The notes beneath the pieces are model-generated. The model had not been told where the DNA came from, ran no database searches, and worked only from the letters and a program-made list of their open reading frames with translations. Shown piece by piece: positions 17,939-26,944 of a stretch of DNA of 64,000 nucleotides. Every line of letters starts with the position of its first letter. Positions within the stretch are counted from its first letter, which is position 1. Position numbers and translations under genes: made by a program. The DNA is from Bifidobacterium apri (lineage in GTDB: Bacteria > Actinomycetota > Actinomycetes > Actinomycetales > Bifidobacteriaceae): NCBI RefSeq assembly GCF_009299485.1, contig NZ_WBSO01000006.1:59422-123421 (forward strand). The letters run 5' to 3'.

Positions 17939-20185
17939 TCACACCGGCCGGGATTCGTAAATCATCTTGCGGTCGCCGAAGTACAGCGCATCCTTCCATG
18001 ACGAATCGTCTGGCTTGCCGGTCTTCGGCTGTTTGATCGGCACGAAGAACCACCGCACCAATCCGACCACCATGTCTTGGATGGAATGCCAGATGCCGAT
18101 ATACGACACCAACGCCCACAATGTCACCACGGCATTGAAACCGGCGAAAATCGCATTCCCCCAGTTTGCGGACAGATAGTCCGCATACAGCACGAAGCAC
18201 GAGAATACGACAATCAGCCACGGCATGACGACATACAACGGCGGCGAAGCGGTGCGGTTGCTGACTTTTGGCGTACGAACGAACGGAATCTTGGTGTTGG
18301 TCATCCCCTGTTGGATGGACTTGAGCGTACCCGCGAGATTCACGGTCAGCAGCACGATATTGAATCCGTAGATGCGGAAGATATCGGTGCGCTTGTACCC
18401 GTTGGCTTTCAAATCATTCGCGTAAGCGGTGAAATACGGCAGTGAGGCCGCCACCACCCAAGGGCTGAGCAACCGCTGGTCGAAGGGATACGCAAGCAGG
18501 AACATCAGGCCGAAGCTTGACCATGCAATCGATGCCATGTAGTTGACGCGCAGGCACCATTCACCCAGCCGCACCGGATTGCCTTGGCGCCGGCGTGCAC
18601 GCACGATACGGAAGAACTTGCCGATGATCAGCAGTCCGCCGTTCGCCCATCTACGCCGTTGGACCACCAGTGAGCCGAAATCGGGCGGCGTCGAACTATA
18701 GCTCAGCCGCTCCGGATAGTTCACCAGATGCCATCCGTAATAGCCAAGATCCACGCTGGATTCCGTGTCCTCGATGACGGTTCGGTCCTGGATGTATGTG
18801 CGCACCGTGCGGCTGCCCTCCGTGGACACCACGCAGATGTCGTCAAGCGCCCGCTTGCGGATGACCGCGTTCGCCCCGACCCAGAAGGTCGCGTCGTAGT
18901 AGGTCATGCCCTGATGCAGCACATGCTGGATATCCGTGGTCGCCGCAGCGATGCGCTCGATTCGGGTCGGCGCACCGCGGTATGAGGAATACGGCGTCTG
19001 GATGACGGCGACGTGCTCGTTGCCTGGCTGCTCAAGCTGGTAGACGAGCCTTAGGCAGTAATCGCGCAGCAACATGGAGTCGGCGTCGAGCGTGAGTACG
19101 TATTCGGAATCGCGCATCACGAAATCAGGGACCTCGCCGGGACGCACGTCACGCAGAATGACACCGTCCGCAGTCTCCTCGCGTTTGACATGATGGCCCA
19201 TAAGTCCGATGAACGAGTTGAGGTTCATCGCCTTGTTGCCTTCCTGCGACAGGGAAGCGTACTGCTTGCGTTCGAACGACCAGCCTTTGACCGTGAAGAT
19301 CCACACGAGCCGGTTGTACAGCTGGATGATGCGTTCCGGGCTGATGAATCCGCGCTGATTCACCGCGTCATTGAGCGCTTCCTCGGTTTGTCGAAGATCG
19401 CGTGCGAGACCGCGCAGCACTTGGTTGCAGAAGAATTCATCCGTGTGGTCCTCGACGTTCCAGTAGTCGGCTTTCGCGTCCAGCCAGCGCACGGCGGCGC
19501 GGTAATCGTCGGCGCACCGGGCGATGGTGCTGCGGCGGGCCCGCACCTGGTCCTTGAAGGTGGCGGCCGCTTCATCGCGGTGCTGGCGGAATCGTTCGGC
19601 AGGCTTGGACAGTTCGTCAATCACCGACGGCATCAACGCACGGCAGGCTTCAAGAATCCTCCGATTCTCGTCGTTCTTCGGGTGCGGCGGGTCATCGATC
19701 AGCAGCACAATCGCCAAATCGGGGAATTCCTGCAATGCGGCGGACCAGATTGTTTTCTCCACGACTTTCGGCTGTTCCACGTAGGAGGGAATCAGCACGG
19801 TGATGCCTTTGTCGTACTGGTGGGAGAAATACTCGTCAAGGATGGCTCGCGGGACACGTTCGTGGGTGAGGAACCGCCTCATGGCGCCCTGACGGGTGAC
19901 GAGATACACCATGGCGCTGAAAATCAGGGTGGTGACGATGACGAGGTACAGCACATCTTCGATGACGAATCGCAGGGTGATATCCGGATTGTTAACGAAC
20001 ATGGTGAGAATCATCGTGACCATGTACACGATATAGGAAATGACGGTGCATACCATCGCGATGTATCCGAGAATAATCCGCCTGCCGGATGGTTTCGTAT
20101 GCATGATGGACAGCGGTTGCGTCGAGGTTTCTGCACCCCACTGCCTGCCCTGCCGAGCGCTCTTGTGCTCTGCCGTTTTCCTCAT
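17939..20185 (-). CDS. Processive family 2 glycosyltransferase (cellulose/hyaluronan synthase-like)
   Basis: The 748-aa membrane GT2 has two TM segments at about 36-65 and 75-98, a GT-A domain, then about five TM segments. Catalytic motifs of processive synthases are intact: IDD (163-165), DAD (367-369), the acid in IEDTE (471-475) and QRRRW (509-513). Residues about 167-355, between the first Asp and DAD, form a long, mostly helical insert rich in Arg, Glu and Ala that standard cellulose synthases lack. No PilZ domain is visible. The start is the ATG at 20185; the GTG at 20188 is also possible. It diverges from the GH18 gene. Predicted role: synthesis and export of a surface polysaccharide of unknown sugar. 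Confidence 0.85.
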   Translation of the reverse strand: MRKTAEHKSARQGRQWGAETSTQPLSIMHTKPSGRRIILGYIAMVCTVISYIVYMVTMILTMFVNNPDITLRFVIEDVLYLVIVTTLIFSAMVYLVTRQGAMRRFLTHERVPRAILDEYFSHQYDKGITVLIPSYVEQPKVVEKTIWSAALQEFPDLAIVLLIDDPPHPKNDENRRILEACRALMPSVIDELSKPAERFRQHRDEAAATFKDQVRARRSTIARCADDYRAAVRWLDAKADYWNVEDHTDEFFCNQVLRGLARDLRQTEEALNDAVNQRGFISPERIIQLYNRLVWIFTVKGWSFERKQYASLSQEGNKAMNLNSFIGLMGHHVKREETADGVILRDVRPGEVPDFVMRDSEYVLTLDADSMLLRDYCLRLVYQLEQPGNEHVAVIQTPYSSYRGAPTRIERIAAATTDIQHVLHQGMTYYDATFWVGANAVIRKRALDDICVVSTEGSRTVRTYIQDRTVIEDTESSVDLGYYGWHLVNYPERLSYSSTPPDFGSLVVQRRRWANGGLLIIGKFFRIVRARRRQGNPVRLGEWCLRVNYMASIAWSSFGLMFLLAYPFDQRLLSPWVVAASLPYFTAYANDLKANGYKRTDIFRIYGFNIVLLTVNLAGTLKSIQQGMTNTKIPFVRTPKVSNRTASPPLYVVMPWLIVVFSCFVLYADYLSANWGNAIFAGFNAVVTLWALVSYIGIWHSIQDMVVGLVRWFFVPIKQPKTGKPDDSSWKDALYFGDRKMIYESRPV

Positions 20186-20409
20186 CACCTGTTAGGTCCT
20201 GTCTTCATTCCAGTCATGCGTCGTTGATGGCGATTGTGAACGCCCGCACCGGTATGCGGTTTGCGGTGCCCGCGAATATTTTGTTCCCGGATTCCCGCAA
20301 CCGTATTCCACGCTACCGCATATCATGGTCACGGGGGTGTCAACGGGGGTGCCGTGCATTCCTTCTCATCCTTGCTCCGGATTCTGTCCGCAACGTGGGC
20401 AAGCCGTAT

Positions 20410-20424
20410 TTCGAACCGGTTCAA
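20410..20424. promoter_or_regulatory. Palindrome upstream of the GH18 gene
   Basis: TTCGAACCGGTTCAA contains the perfect 10-bp palindrome GAACCGGTTC, about 95 bp before the GH18 start in the divergent region with the glycosyltransferase. A similar AACCGGTT core stands before the second lacI gene at 54420. A binding site is inferred. The rest of 20186-20517 holds nothing else recognisable. Confidence 0.35.
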
Positions 20425-20517
20425 GGTACGATGATAGAAAAAGATGCTGTTCGGCGCAGGCCGGTGCCGAATCCGGCACAACCACCATCAAGGCCGCTCG
20501 ACACGAAAGGAATGGCC

Positions 20518-21810
20518 ATGGGCGCACGAAAACCGCTGTTCCCCGGACGCCGCTTCTCATTCCTGAGGCTGGGCATCGCCGTGGTCTGCGCAACATTAAT
20601 CGTCACGGGTGTCTGGGCGTGGCTCGCCTACACGAAGACAGCATCCAAGGAACTCCCGGAACCATGGTTCGGGGGGTATGTCGACGTGACCGCGATGCCG
20701 AGCTACACCTTCGAATCCGACGTCGGCAACGCATACCACAACGTGGTGCTGGGCTTCGTCACAGCGTCGGGGGGATGCACACCGAGCTGGGGCGGGTACT
20801 ACACCCTCGATGAAGCATCCTCGCAGCTCGATCTCGACAGCCGTATCGCCAATGTGTTCCGCACTAATCGCACCGTGACGATCAGCTTCGGCGGAAAGAA
20901 CGATACCGAACTCGCCAGGCAATGCTCCACCGCCAGTTCGCTGAAAAAGGTGTATCAGTCCGTCATCTCGCGATATCATGTCACTTCAATCGATTTCGAC
21001 GTCGAAGGCGACAATCTCGACGGGTACAGCGAAAGCGCCATCAGACGCGCGCAAGCAGTCGCCGGCTTGCAAAGCGACGCACAAGCCAAAGGACAATCGA
21101 TAACCGTCAGTCTCACACTGCCGGTAGGCACCGATGGTTTGACCGACGCCGGGCTCGACACCATATCCGCATTCATCGACGCCGGGGTGAACCTCTCGAC
21201 GCTGAACCTTATGACGATGGATTTCAACGTCGCTTCCAGCACAAGCGCGCAGTCCGACCTCATCAAGCAGGCGCTGAACAGCGCACACCGACAGTACAAA
21301 CAGCTGCTGTACAAGAAACGTAAATTGTTCAGCGACTCACAAATCTGGGAGATGATGGGCGCTACGGTCCTGATCGGCCAGAATGACACCGACAACGAAT
21401 ATCTCACGCTCGATGACGCCCAGAAAGTCAACACGTTCGCCATGCAGACGAATCTCGGCCATCTGGCCATGTGGTCGCTCAACCGCGACCAGCAGTGCGG
21501 TGAGAACTTCAGCAGCGACGCCGTCGAAACCTCCTGCAGCGGAGTCAAACAGACCGGTGGCGAGTTCGCCACTCTGCTCAGCTCCGGTTTCAAGGGTTCG
21601 CCCGGCACCATCGTCGACATGAATTCAGCGACCTGGTCTACTCCCCACGGCAAATACCCGCAATGGGACGACACCACCGAGTACGCCAAAGGCGACAAGG
21701 TGACATGGAAACGCAACCTGTATGAGGCGATATCAGACAACACCGGCGAGCGCCCGGACAGCACGGCGTCCGGAACGGATTCGCCGTGGCGTCTGATCGG
21801 CCCGGCGTAA
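20518..21810 (+). CDS. Membrane-anchored GH18 glycosidase with C-terminal CBM5/12-like module
   Basis: The 430-aa protein has a basic N-terminus and one TM segment (about 17-38), then an extracellular GH18-type barrel. The catalytic motif is SIDFDVEG (157-164), matching DxDxE with Glu163 as proton donor. The C-terminal 55 residues (YPQWDDTTEYAKGDKVTWKRN) resemble chitin-binding CBM5/12 modules with their aromatic residues. GH18 enzymes cleave beta-linked GlcNAc polymers. The start at 20518 is chosen because AAAGGA lies at the proper distance; ATG 20512 is too close to it. Diverging from the GT2 and preceding the GGDEF-EAL gene, it may trim or release the GT2 product. Confidence 0.8.
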   Translation: MGARKPLFPGRRFSFLRLGIAVVCATLIVTGVWAWLAYTKTASKELPEPWFGGYVDVTAMPSYTFESDVGNAYHNVVLGFVTASGGCTPSWGGYYTLDEASSQLDLDSRIANVFRTNRTVTISFGGKNDTELARQCSTASSLKKVYQSVISRYHVTSIDFDVEGDNLDGYSESAIRRAQAVAGLQSDAQAKGQSITVSLTLPVGTDGLTDAGLDTISAFIDAGVNLSTLNLMTMDFNVASSTSAQSDLIKQALNSAHRQYKQLLYKKRKLFSDSQIWEMMGATVLIGQNDTDNEYLTLDDAQKVNTFAMQTNLGHLAMWSLNRDQQCGENFSSDAVETSCSGVKQTGGEFATLLSSGFKGSPGTIVDMNSATWSTPHGKYPQWDDTTEYAKGDKVTWKRNLYEAISDNTGERPDSTASGTDSPWRLIGPA

Positions 21811-21911
21811 CATCTTCGCGCCACTGCGAGCGCGGCAACAATGACGCTTGCGGCATGGGCGGATATGTAGGCATCGGTATCGTGGGATTCCATACGGACA
21901 GAAGAGGAACA

Positions 21912-24428
21912 ATGGCAACACAGCAACACAGCACCTTGGGGCTCAATCAAGACGATGCCCGCACGCCTCAGACACGGACCAAGATCCTCGCCATCGCATG
22001 TGCGGTTGTACTCGCCGCGGTGTTCATTGGTTATCTGCCGGGGCTGCAGTACGCGGCAGAGCGCACTCCGACCGATTTGGTCATGGTGACCATCAGCTTC
22101 CTGATCTGCATGGCGTACAGCACCGAATTGAGTTCCGTACCCGTGGCGAGCAGACATACCGCCATCCCGCTGTTGGTGACGATGATGCTAATCACCGAGG
22201 GGTACAACAACCTGCTCAGTTTGCTGATCATCATCACCTTGGTGTGCGCGACTCTGTCTGCCCGTAACGTGTTCATCGGCAGCATCCGCGCCGCCGCCGC
22301 CCTCGTGCCGATTCCCATGGTGTGGTTTGTGCTCGGCGATTCGCCCAAGCTGCTGCACGAGATATTCACCTCTTCCATTCCCCGACCGGAAGCGTTGCAT
22401 CTCATCATCACCAATTGTCTCCTCCCATTGGTCATCGCCACCGCATTGCTGCCGCTGGTCCGATTCGTCTGCGATATGGTCATGTTCTTCATCAGTGGCG
22501 TGCCGATCAGAAAATCCTTGGGCGAATATTCCTTCACCAGGATCATCGTCCTGTCCTTTGCCGATTTTGCTGCGATTGTGGTGACGATTCTGCTTCCGGC
22601 GATCTACCAGTATTCGGATCTCAAGATTACGGAGTCGCCTGTGCGCTCCATTCTCACGGTTTCCTTGGATGTCTACGCCCTGATTCTGATGAGCTTCTAT
22701 ACGTTGCGACGCATGGCCCGCGAGGAAGCGTCGTTGCGCTGCCTGCTGCGCATCAGTGACGCCCTGCCCTTGCCCAGCGCCCACACCGAGCACGCCTTGT
22801 CGAATATCATCAACCAATCGCTGCCGAATATCCGTTGCATCATGATGACCGATGACCAGATGACTCCACGGCCGTTCCATTCCTACCGCCATTCGCAACG
22901 CATCAAGGAGCAGGGCAGCCAGTACACCATCGTATTCGAACGCAGCATCTTCAACCGACCGTTCCTGCCCTCTGACGAGGAGGTGCTCGCTGCGGCGGCG
23001 TCAGTGCTCAACGAGGAGCTCCGTATGAATCGCGAGGTGGGTATGCTTCGGTCGGAATCCGAAACCGATCCGCTGACCGGCGCATATACGTATGCCGCAT
23101 TCATCGCGAATCTGCGAAGCATGCAAACCGAAAGCTCCAGCAACAACGTCGCCGTGATTTATCTGAACATTGACCAGTTCAAGCGCATCAACGATCGGTA
23201 TGGCCGTCTTGTGGGCAATTCCGTGTTGCGAACCACCACGGCTCGCATCAACGAACTCATCCCGGACGGCGCGTTCCTCGCCCGGGTCAGCGGCAACGAA
23301 TTCGCTGTCATACTCAACAACTTCGATAAGGCGGAGGATGTCGAGAATCTCGCCGACCGTTTGCGCGACAGCACATCCCTGCCGATCCAGACCGAGATGG
23401 GAACGGTGTCCATCACCATGGTGACGTCGCTGTCCTTCGCCACATCCGAGGAGGGCGCCACCCAGCTGCTGATTGACGCGGGGCTCCATGAATCGGATAT
23501 CACCACGCCGCTGCATCATCAGAACCAATCCACGGAGGAACATCTGGCGATGTCCGACGCGTTGCGTGACGCCATTCATCAGGATCGTCTGTCTGTGATG
23601 TATCAGCCCATCTTCCGCTTGGATGATCGTACTATCCAAGCCATCGAGATGTTCCCGCGCATTACCGACAGCCACAACCACCGGCTGGACTTCGACTTCA
23701 TTCTGTCCGAAGCGCAACGGCTGGACCTTGGCTGCGAACTTACTCTGAGTATGTTGGATCATGGTGTCAAAGATCTGCTGGAGTTCCGCAAGATCACGCC
23801 GACCCTAAACAACCTGTGTCTGACCCTCAACGGCAGCGAACTCAATGATTCGAGATTCTATGAGCGCCTCGAAATGCTCAACAAGAACCATCCGGACATC
23901 ACGATCTGCCTGCAATTCGGCGAAGCGGTGCTCAATACCGCACAAGTGCAATTCGACGACGATCTGGCGGGACTGACTTCCATGAGCAATGTGCGCATCG
24001 CGCTCACCCAGGCCGGCACCACATATTCCGAGGTCTCCGCTCTGGCCAACCTCCCGCTGAACGTCATCAAACTCGACCCGAGCATCGTCAACGGGTACGG
24101 GCATCCGCTGGCCATGAAAATCATCGGGCGTACCGTTGAATACGCCAAGGAGGACCATGTCCACCTCGTATTCAGCGGTATCAACACCGTGAAACAGACA
24201 GAACTGCTGCATCATGTGCACGGCAACGAGGCGCAGGGCAATGTCTATGCGAGCATCATGGCCGCCCCGGAGCTACGTATGCGACTGGAAACCATGGGCC
24301 TTGCCTTGGGCGCGCCGGAACCTGAGCCGCAATCCGCAACGTCTGCCGACACAACCCCGGAGACCGATGATCGGGCAGGCGAGAAGACGGACGGCAACGA
24401 CATCACCAAACCGTCCTACGATTTGTGA
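21912..24428 (+). CDS. Membrane GGDEF-EAL protein with degenerate active sites
   Basis: The 838-aa protein has about eight TM helices in residues 24-265, a linker resembling a small sensor domain (270-375), a GGDEF domain (about 384-510) and an EAL domain (about 545-790). DPLTGAYTY marks the GGDEF start, but the signature is SGNEF (460-464) and the first metal Asp is Asn in YLNIDQFKRIND. In the EAL domain, EAL is EMF (579-581), the DDFGTG loop reads TQAGTT, and EGVE reads SGIN; only Lys720 and Gln775-Gly776 remain. It is therefore probably a c-di-GMP receptor or scaffold (as in LapD, FimX or CsrD), not an enzyme. AGAGGA precedes the ATG; it is 101 bp after the GH18 gene. Confidence 0.88.
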   Translation: MATQQHSTLGLNQDDARTPQTRTKILAIACAVVLAAVFIGYLPGLQYAAERTPTDLVMVTISFLICMAYSTELSSVPVASRHTAIPLLVTMMLITEGYNNLLSLLIIITLVCATLSARNVFIGSIRAAAALVPIPMVWFVLGDSPKLLHEIFTSSIPRPEALHLIITNCLLPLVIATALLPLVRFVCDMVMFFISGVPIRKSLGEYSFTRIIVLSFADFAAIVVTILLPAIYQYSDLKITESPVRSILTVSLDVYALILMSFYTLRRMAREEASLRCLLRISDALPLPSAHTEHALSNIINQSLPNIRCIMMTDDQMTPRPFHSYRHSQRIKEQGSQYTIVFERSIFNRPFLPSDEEVLAAAASVLNEELRMNREVGMLRSESETDPLTGAYTYAAFIANLRSMQTESSSNNVAVIYLNIDQFKRINDRYGRLVGNSVLRTTTARINELIPDGAFLARVSGNEFAVILNNFDKAEDVENLADRLRDSTSLPIQTEMGTVSITMVTSLSFATSEEGATQLLIDAGLHESDITTPLHHQNQSTEEHLAMSDALRDAIHQDRLSVMYQPIFRLDDRTIQAIEMFPRITDSHNHRLDFDFILSEAQRLDLGCELTLSMLDHGVKDLLEFRKITPTLNNLCLTLNGSELNDSRFYERLEMLNKNHPDITICLQFGEAVLNTAQVQFDDDLAGLTSMSNVRIALTQAGTTYSEVSALANLPLNVIKLDPSIVNGYGHPLAMKIIGRTVEYAKEDHVHLVFSGINTVKQTELLHHVHGNEAQGNVYASIMAAPELRMRLETMGLALGAPEPEPQSATSADTTPETDDRAGEKTDGNDITKPSYDL

Positions 24429-24451
24429 CCCGTTCCCCGACGGCAAGAGTG

Positions 24452-24482
24452 TGCGTCGCCCACGATTGCACGGGGCGACGCA
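24452..24482. terminator. Stem-loop after the GGDEF-EAL gene
   Basis: TGCGTCGCCC (24452-24461) pairs with GGGCGACGCA (24473-24482), 24 nt past the stop codon. The T-run is weak, so termination is inferred from position and stem stability. Confidence 0.55.
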
Positions 24483-24621
24483 GTTACGGTAATCGTGTGA
24501 AACTGCGCATCGGGAACCCCATAAGACAAGTGCACGCGGTAGGCTGGAACGGCAATCGAAACCGACCAACGGAAGACAACAGCCTACGTGCTGGTGACAT
24601 CCGGCATTCGATAAGGACATT

Positions 24622-25512
24622 ATGGGGTTCATTGATTTTCTGATCCGGCTGCTCAAGGATCCACGAGCGGCGATCGCATCCTGGATTGCCATGGGCGTCG
24701 CGCCTACGCTGGGATTCATTTTCCTGATTGTATTCATTGAAACCGGCGTGGTGTTCTTCCCGTTCCTGCCGGGAGACTCGTTGCTGTTCGCCGCGGGATG
24801 CTTCGCAGCGGCAGACGCGACCACCGGCAAAGCGGCGTTGCCGTTGAATCTGCTGTTGCCCGTCGTGTGGGCGGCGCCGGTGATCGGCGACCAGTGCAAT
24901 TACTTCATCGGACATTTCTTCGGCCGGCGGATCATCGAATCCGGCAAAGTCAAGGCGATGACGCCGGAGCGACTCGCCCGCACCGAAGGCATGATCGACA
25001 AATGGGGGCCGCTCGCCGTGTTCCTGGGACGGTTCTTCCCCTTCATCCGCACCTTCATGCCCTTCATCTCCGGCATTTCCGGCATGAAGTGGCGTCGATT
25101 CACGCCGTTCTCCGTGTTGGGCGGACTGACATGGTCGACCCTGTTCACGCTGCTCGGGTACTTCTTTGGCGGCATTCCGGTCGTACAAGACAATTTCGAG
25201 CTGGTGATTGTGGCGATTCTGCTGATTTCGCTGACCCCGACCTTCGTGGGGCTGGTCAAGGCGAAGACCGGCAAGCGGCGCGGGCGTGCAGCCGAACCGG
25301 CCAGGCATGCGGCCGATACCGCTCCTAGCGAGGTTGCCGGCGTCGCCGATGAGGCCGCAGCGGATAATGCGAATGTTGCGGCCGCCACGGTCAAGAACGC
25401 GGGGATGCTTCCCAACGATTTGTCTGGGGCAGATGTGTTGAGCGCGCAGGCCATCGCTGCGGCTACCGTCAAGGATGCCGCCGACCTGTCTGAGGCGACA
25501 CCGCACAACTGA
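24622..25512 (+). CDS. DedA-family membrane protein
   Basis: The 296-aa DedA/VTT-domain protein has five or six hydrophobic segments within residues 1-215. Typical motifs are ETGVVFFPFLPGDSLLF, GDQCNYFIGHFFGRR and FLGRFFPFIRTFMPFISG. The family is linked to transbilayer recycling of undecaprenyl phosphate and other lipids. The C-terminal 80 residues are Ala/Val/Asp-rich and hydrophilic. AAGGAC precedes the ATG. It follows the GGDEF-EAL gene after 193 bp and a stem-loop, so it may be a separate unit, although lipid-carrier recycling would fit the neighbouring glycan genes. Confidence 0.9.
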   Translation: MGFIDFLIRLLKDPRAAIASWIAMGVAPTLGFIFLIVFIETGVVFFPFLPGDSLLFAAGCFAAADATTGKAALPLNLLLPVVWAAPVIGDQCNYFIGHFFGRRIIESGKVKAMTPERLARTEGMIDKWGPLAVFLGRFFPFIRTFMPFISGISGMKWRRFTPFSVLGGLTWSTLFTLLGYFFGGIPVVQDNFELVIVAILLISLTPTFVGLVKAKTGKRRGRAAEPARHAADTAPSEVAGVADEAAADNANVAAATVKNAGMLPNDLSGADVLSAQAIAAATVKDAADLSEATPHN

Positions 25513-25708
25513 CCCGCCGCCCCAATCGGCGTAGGCGTATCGGTGGCCGATCTTCAATACATTGCGGCTGATGCATTGCCGCCGACGCATTGAAGATGAC
25601 GACCAGACACATCAGATGCAACACGCCTATGGCACCATATCGGATTGCGTTTGGCGGTATCTTGTACTAGACTTTGGTGAGTTGTCTCGATGAGCAATCA
25701 CCAGACAC

Positions 25709-25781
25709 GGGGCTGTAGCTCAGTTGGTAGAGCGCTTCGTTCGCATCGAAGAGGTCGTGGTTTCGATTACCATCAGCTCCA
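25709..25781 (+). tRNA. tRNA-Ala(CGC)
   Basis: The 73-nt cloverleaf has acceptor stem GGGGCTG/CAGCTCC with the G3-U70 pair that identifies alanine tRNAs, D arm GCTC/GAGC, anticodon stem CTTCG/CGAAG with loop TTCGCAT (anticodon CGC) and T arm GTGGT/ACCAT. CCA is not encoded (ACG follows discriminator A). A strong terminator follows directly. Its 3' end is duplicated at 27480, marking an integration site. Confidence 0.95.
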
Positions 25782-25824
25782 CGAAAAACCCTCCTGCATT
25801 CCACCGCAGGAGGGTTTTTCTTTA
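25775..25824 (+). repeat. Left 50-bp direct repeat (attL-like) of the tRNA-Ala island
   Basis: The repeat starts at AGCTCCA, the last bases of tRNA-Ala, and includes the whole terminator up to CTTTA. The right copy at 27480-27529 differs at a single position (ACCCTCC here, ATCCTCC there). Confidence 0.9.
25786..25823 (+). terminator. Terminator of tRNA-Ala(CGC)
   Basis: AAAAACCCTCCTGC and GCAGGAGGGTTTTT (inner CGCAGGAGGG) form a stem around ATTCCACC, ending in TTTTTCTTT. It is a textbook intrinsic terminator, duplicated at the other end of the island. Confidence 0.95.
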
Positions 25825-25852
25825 TCAATCCGGCACGATCGCGCCAAATCCT

Positions 25853-25976
25853 CAACCGACGCTGACTCGTCCCTCAGCATCGTCAGGACCCTCTGCCGAC
25901 ACTGACAGCACCGTTAGCGTCGGCAGAAACAGAACCACAACCCTCCACCGACGCACACGACCCACTCAGCGGTTAA
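25853..25976. repeat. Repeat family B units near tRNA-Ala
   Basis: CCGAC-starting units occur at 25856, 25896 and 25948; the first two are 40 bp apart. They carry arms like CTGCCGACACTGACAG and GTTAGCGTCGGCAGAA. The same unit forms the 40-bp array at 55849-56118. Confidence 0.65.
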
Positions 25977-26038
25977 GGGATTATTAGTATTGTGAAGGAT
26001 ATGGCGAGTAAGAATGAGCCGGCCAAGCGATACATGCT

Positions 26039-26898
26039 TTAGTTGGCATTGTATCCAAATTTCCTACTTTGCAGGGCTTCTTTCCACCAAGATTCCCTTG
26101 CAATTATATCCTCTTTGGAAACATCATCAGTGAAGGTTTCGAGGATGGAGTATTGGAAATTGTCTTGAATATATGGGAGCCCCTTTTCGTTTACTAGCTC
26201 CCATAGCTTTTTGTTCGGATATTTGCCGTTTTCGACTTCGTCTTTATCGTAGCCGCTCTTTATGTAAGTTTCCCAGCGCCCCAGAATACCATTTGCTCCA
26301 TATGCTGAGCCGACATAGAGCTTTCCGGTATTTTTATCTGTAATTAGGTAAATGCCTTTGCGACAGCGTAAGGCCGTGCGCCATTCTGAGGATTCAGATT
26401 CAAGTTTTTCTTTAATTCGCGGTAACCCACGGATACGTTCTTATATCCAGGGAAGGTTGTATCGTTCAGGGTCTTGTCTGAGTTCCAGACTTCGATAACT
26501 TCAAGATCATCGATGATACCCTTCGCTAAACGAACGCCATTCTGAGACTTCTTATGAAATCTTACAACCAATCTGAAGTTGTACTTCTTGGTCAAATACT
26601 CAGCTGTCGCTGGTTGAGATTGGCCATTGTCTTTTATGACTTTGACAATTCCGGTCATTAGCCAATAATCGTCGCGGATTCGAATGAAACCTATTGCGAT
26701 AACTCCATCTTTGAAAAAGATTTTTTTCTCGTTATGTACAAGAGCAGTAAGGTTAATCTCATCTTGTTTGGATGGATCTTCGGCGTCGGCGTTCGGGTTG
26801 AAACCAATATCACTCTTGGGCACCATGAAACGGATTTTTGTTCTGTCAATTTCTTCCCTCGTTAATTGGAGTAGATCGTTTAATCTGATAGTTTCCAT
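26039..26898 (-). pseudogene. Frameshifted GIY-YIG nuclease-family gene
   Basis: The 5' part (26898 to 26344, 184 codons, start METIRLNDLLQL) encodes an uncharacterised N-terminal domain and stops soon after YAVAK. The -1 frame continues at once with GIYLITDKNTGKLYVGSAYG, a clear GIY-YIG nuclease core, with WETYIKSGYD and a late ESWWKEALQSRKFGYNAN ending in TAA at 26039-26041. Restoring one A in the short A-run near 26358 joins both parts into a single protein of about 286 aa. The lesion is a one-base deletion or a sequencing error; no classical slippery heptamer is seen. AT-rich codon use differs from the flanking genes. Confidence 0.8.
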
Positions 26899-26944
26899 GT
26901 TTGATTACTCCTTTGTAACCCTGTCGCCATTTAATACTTGGTAT

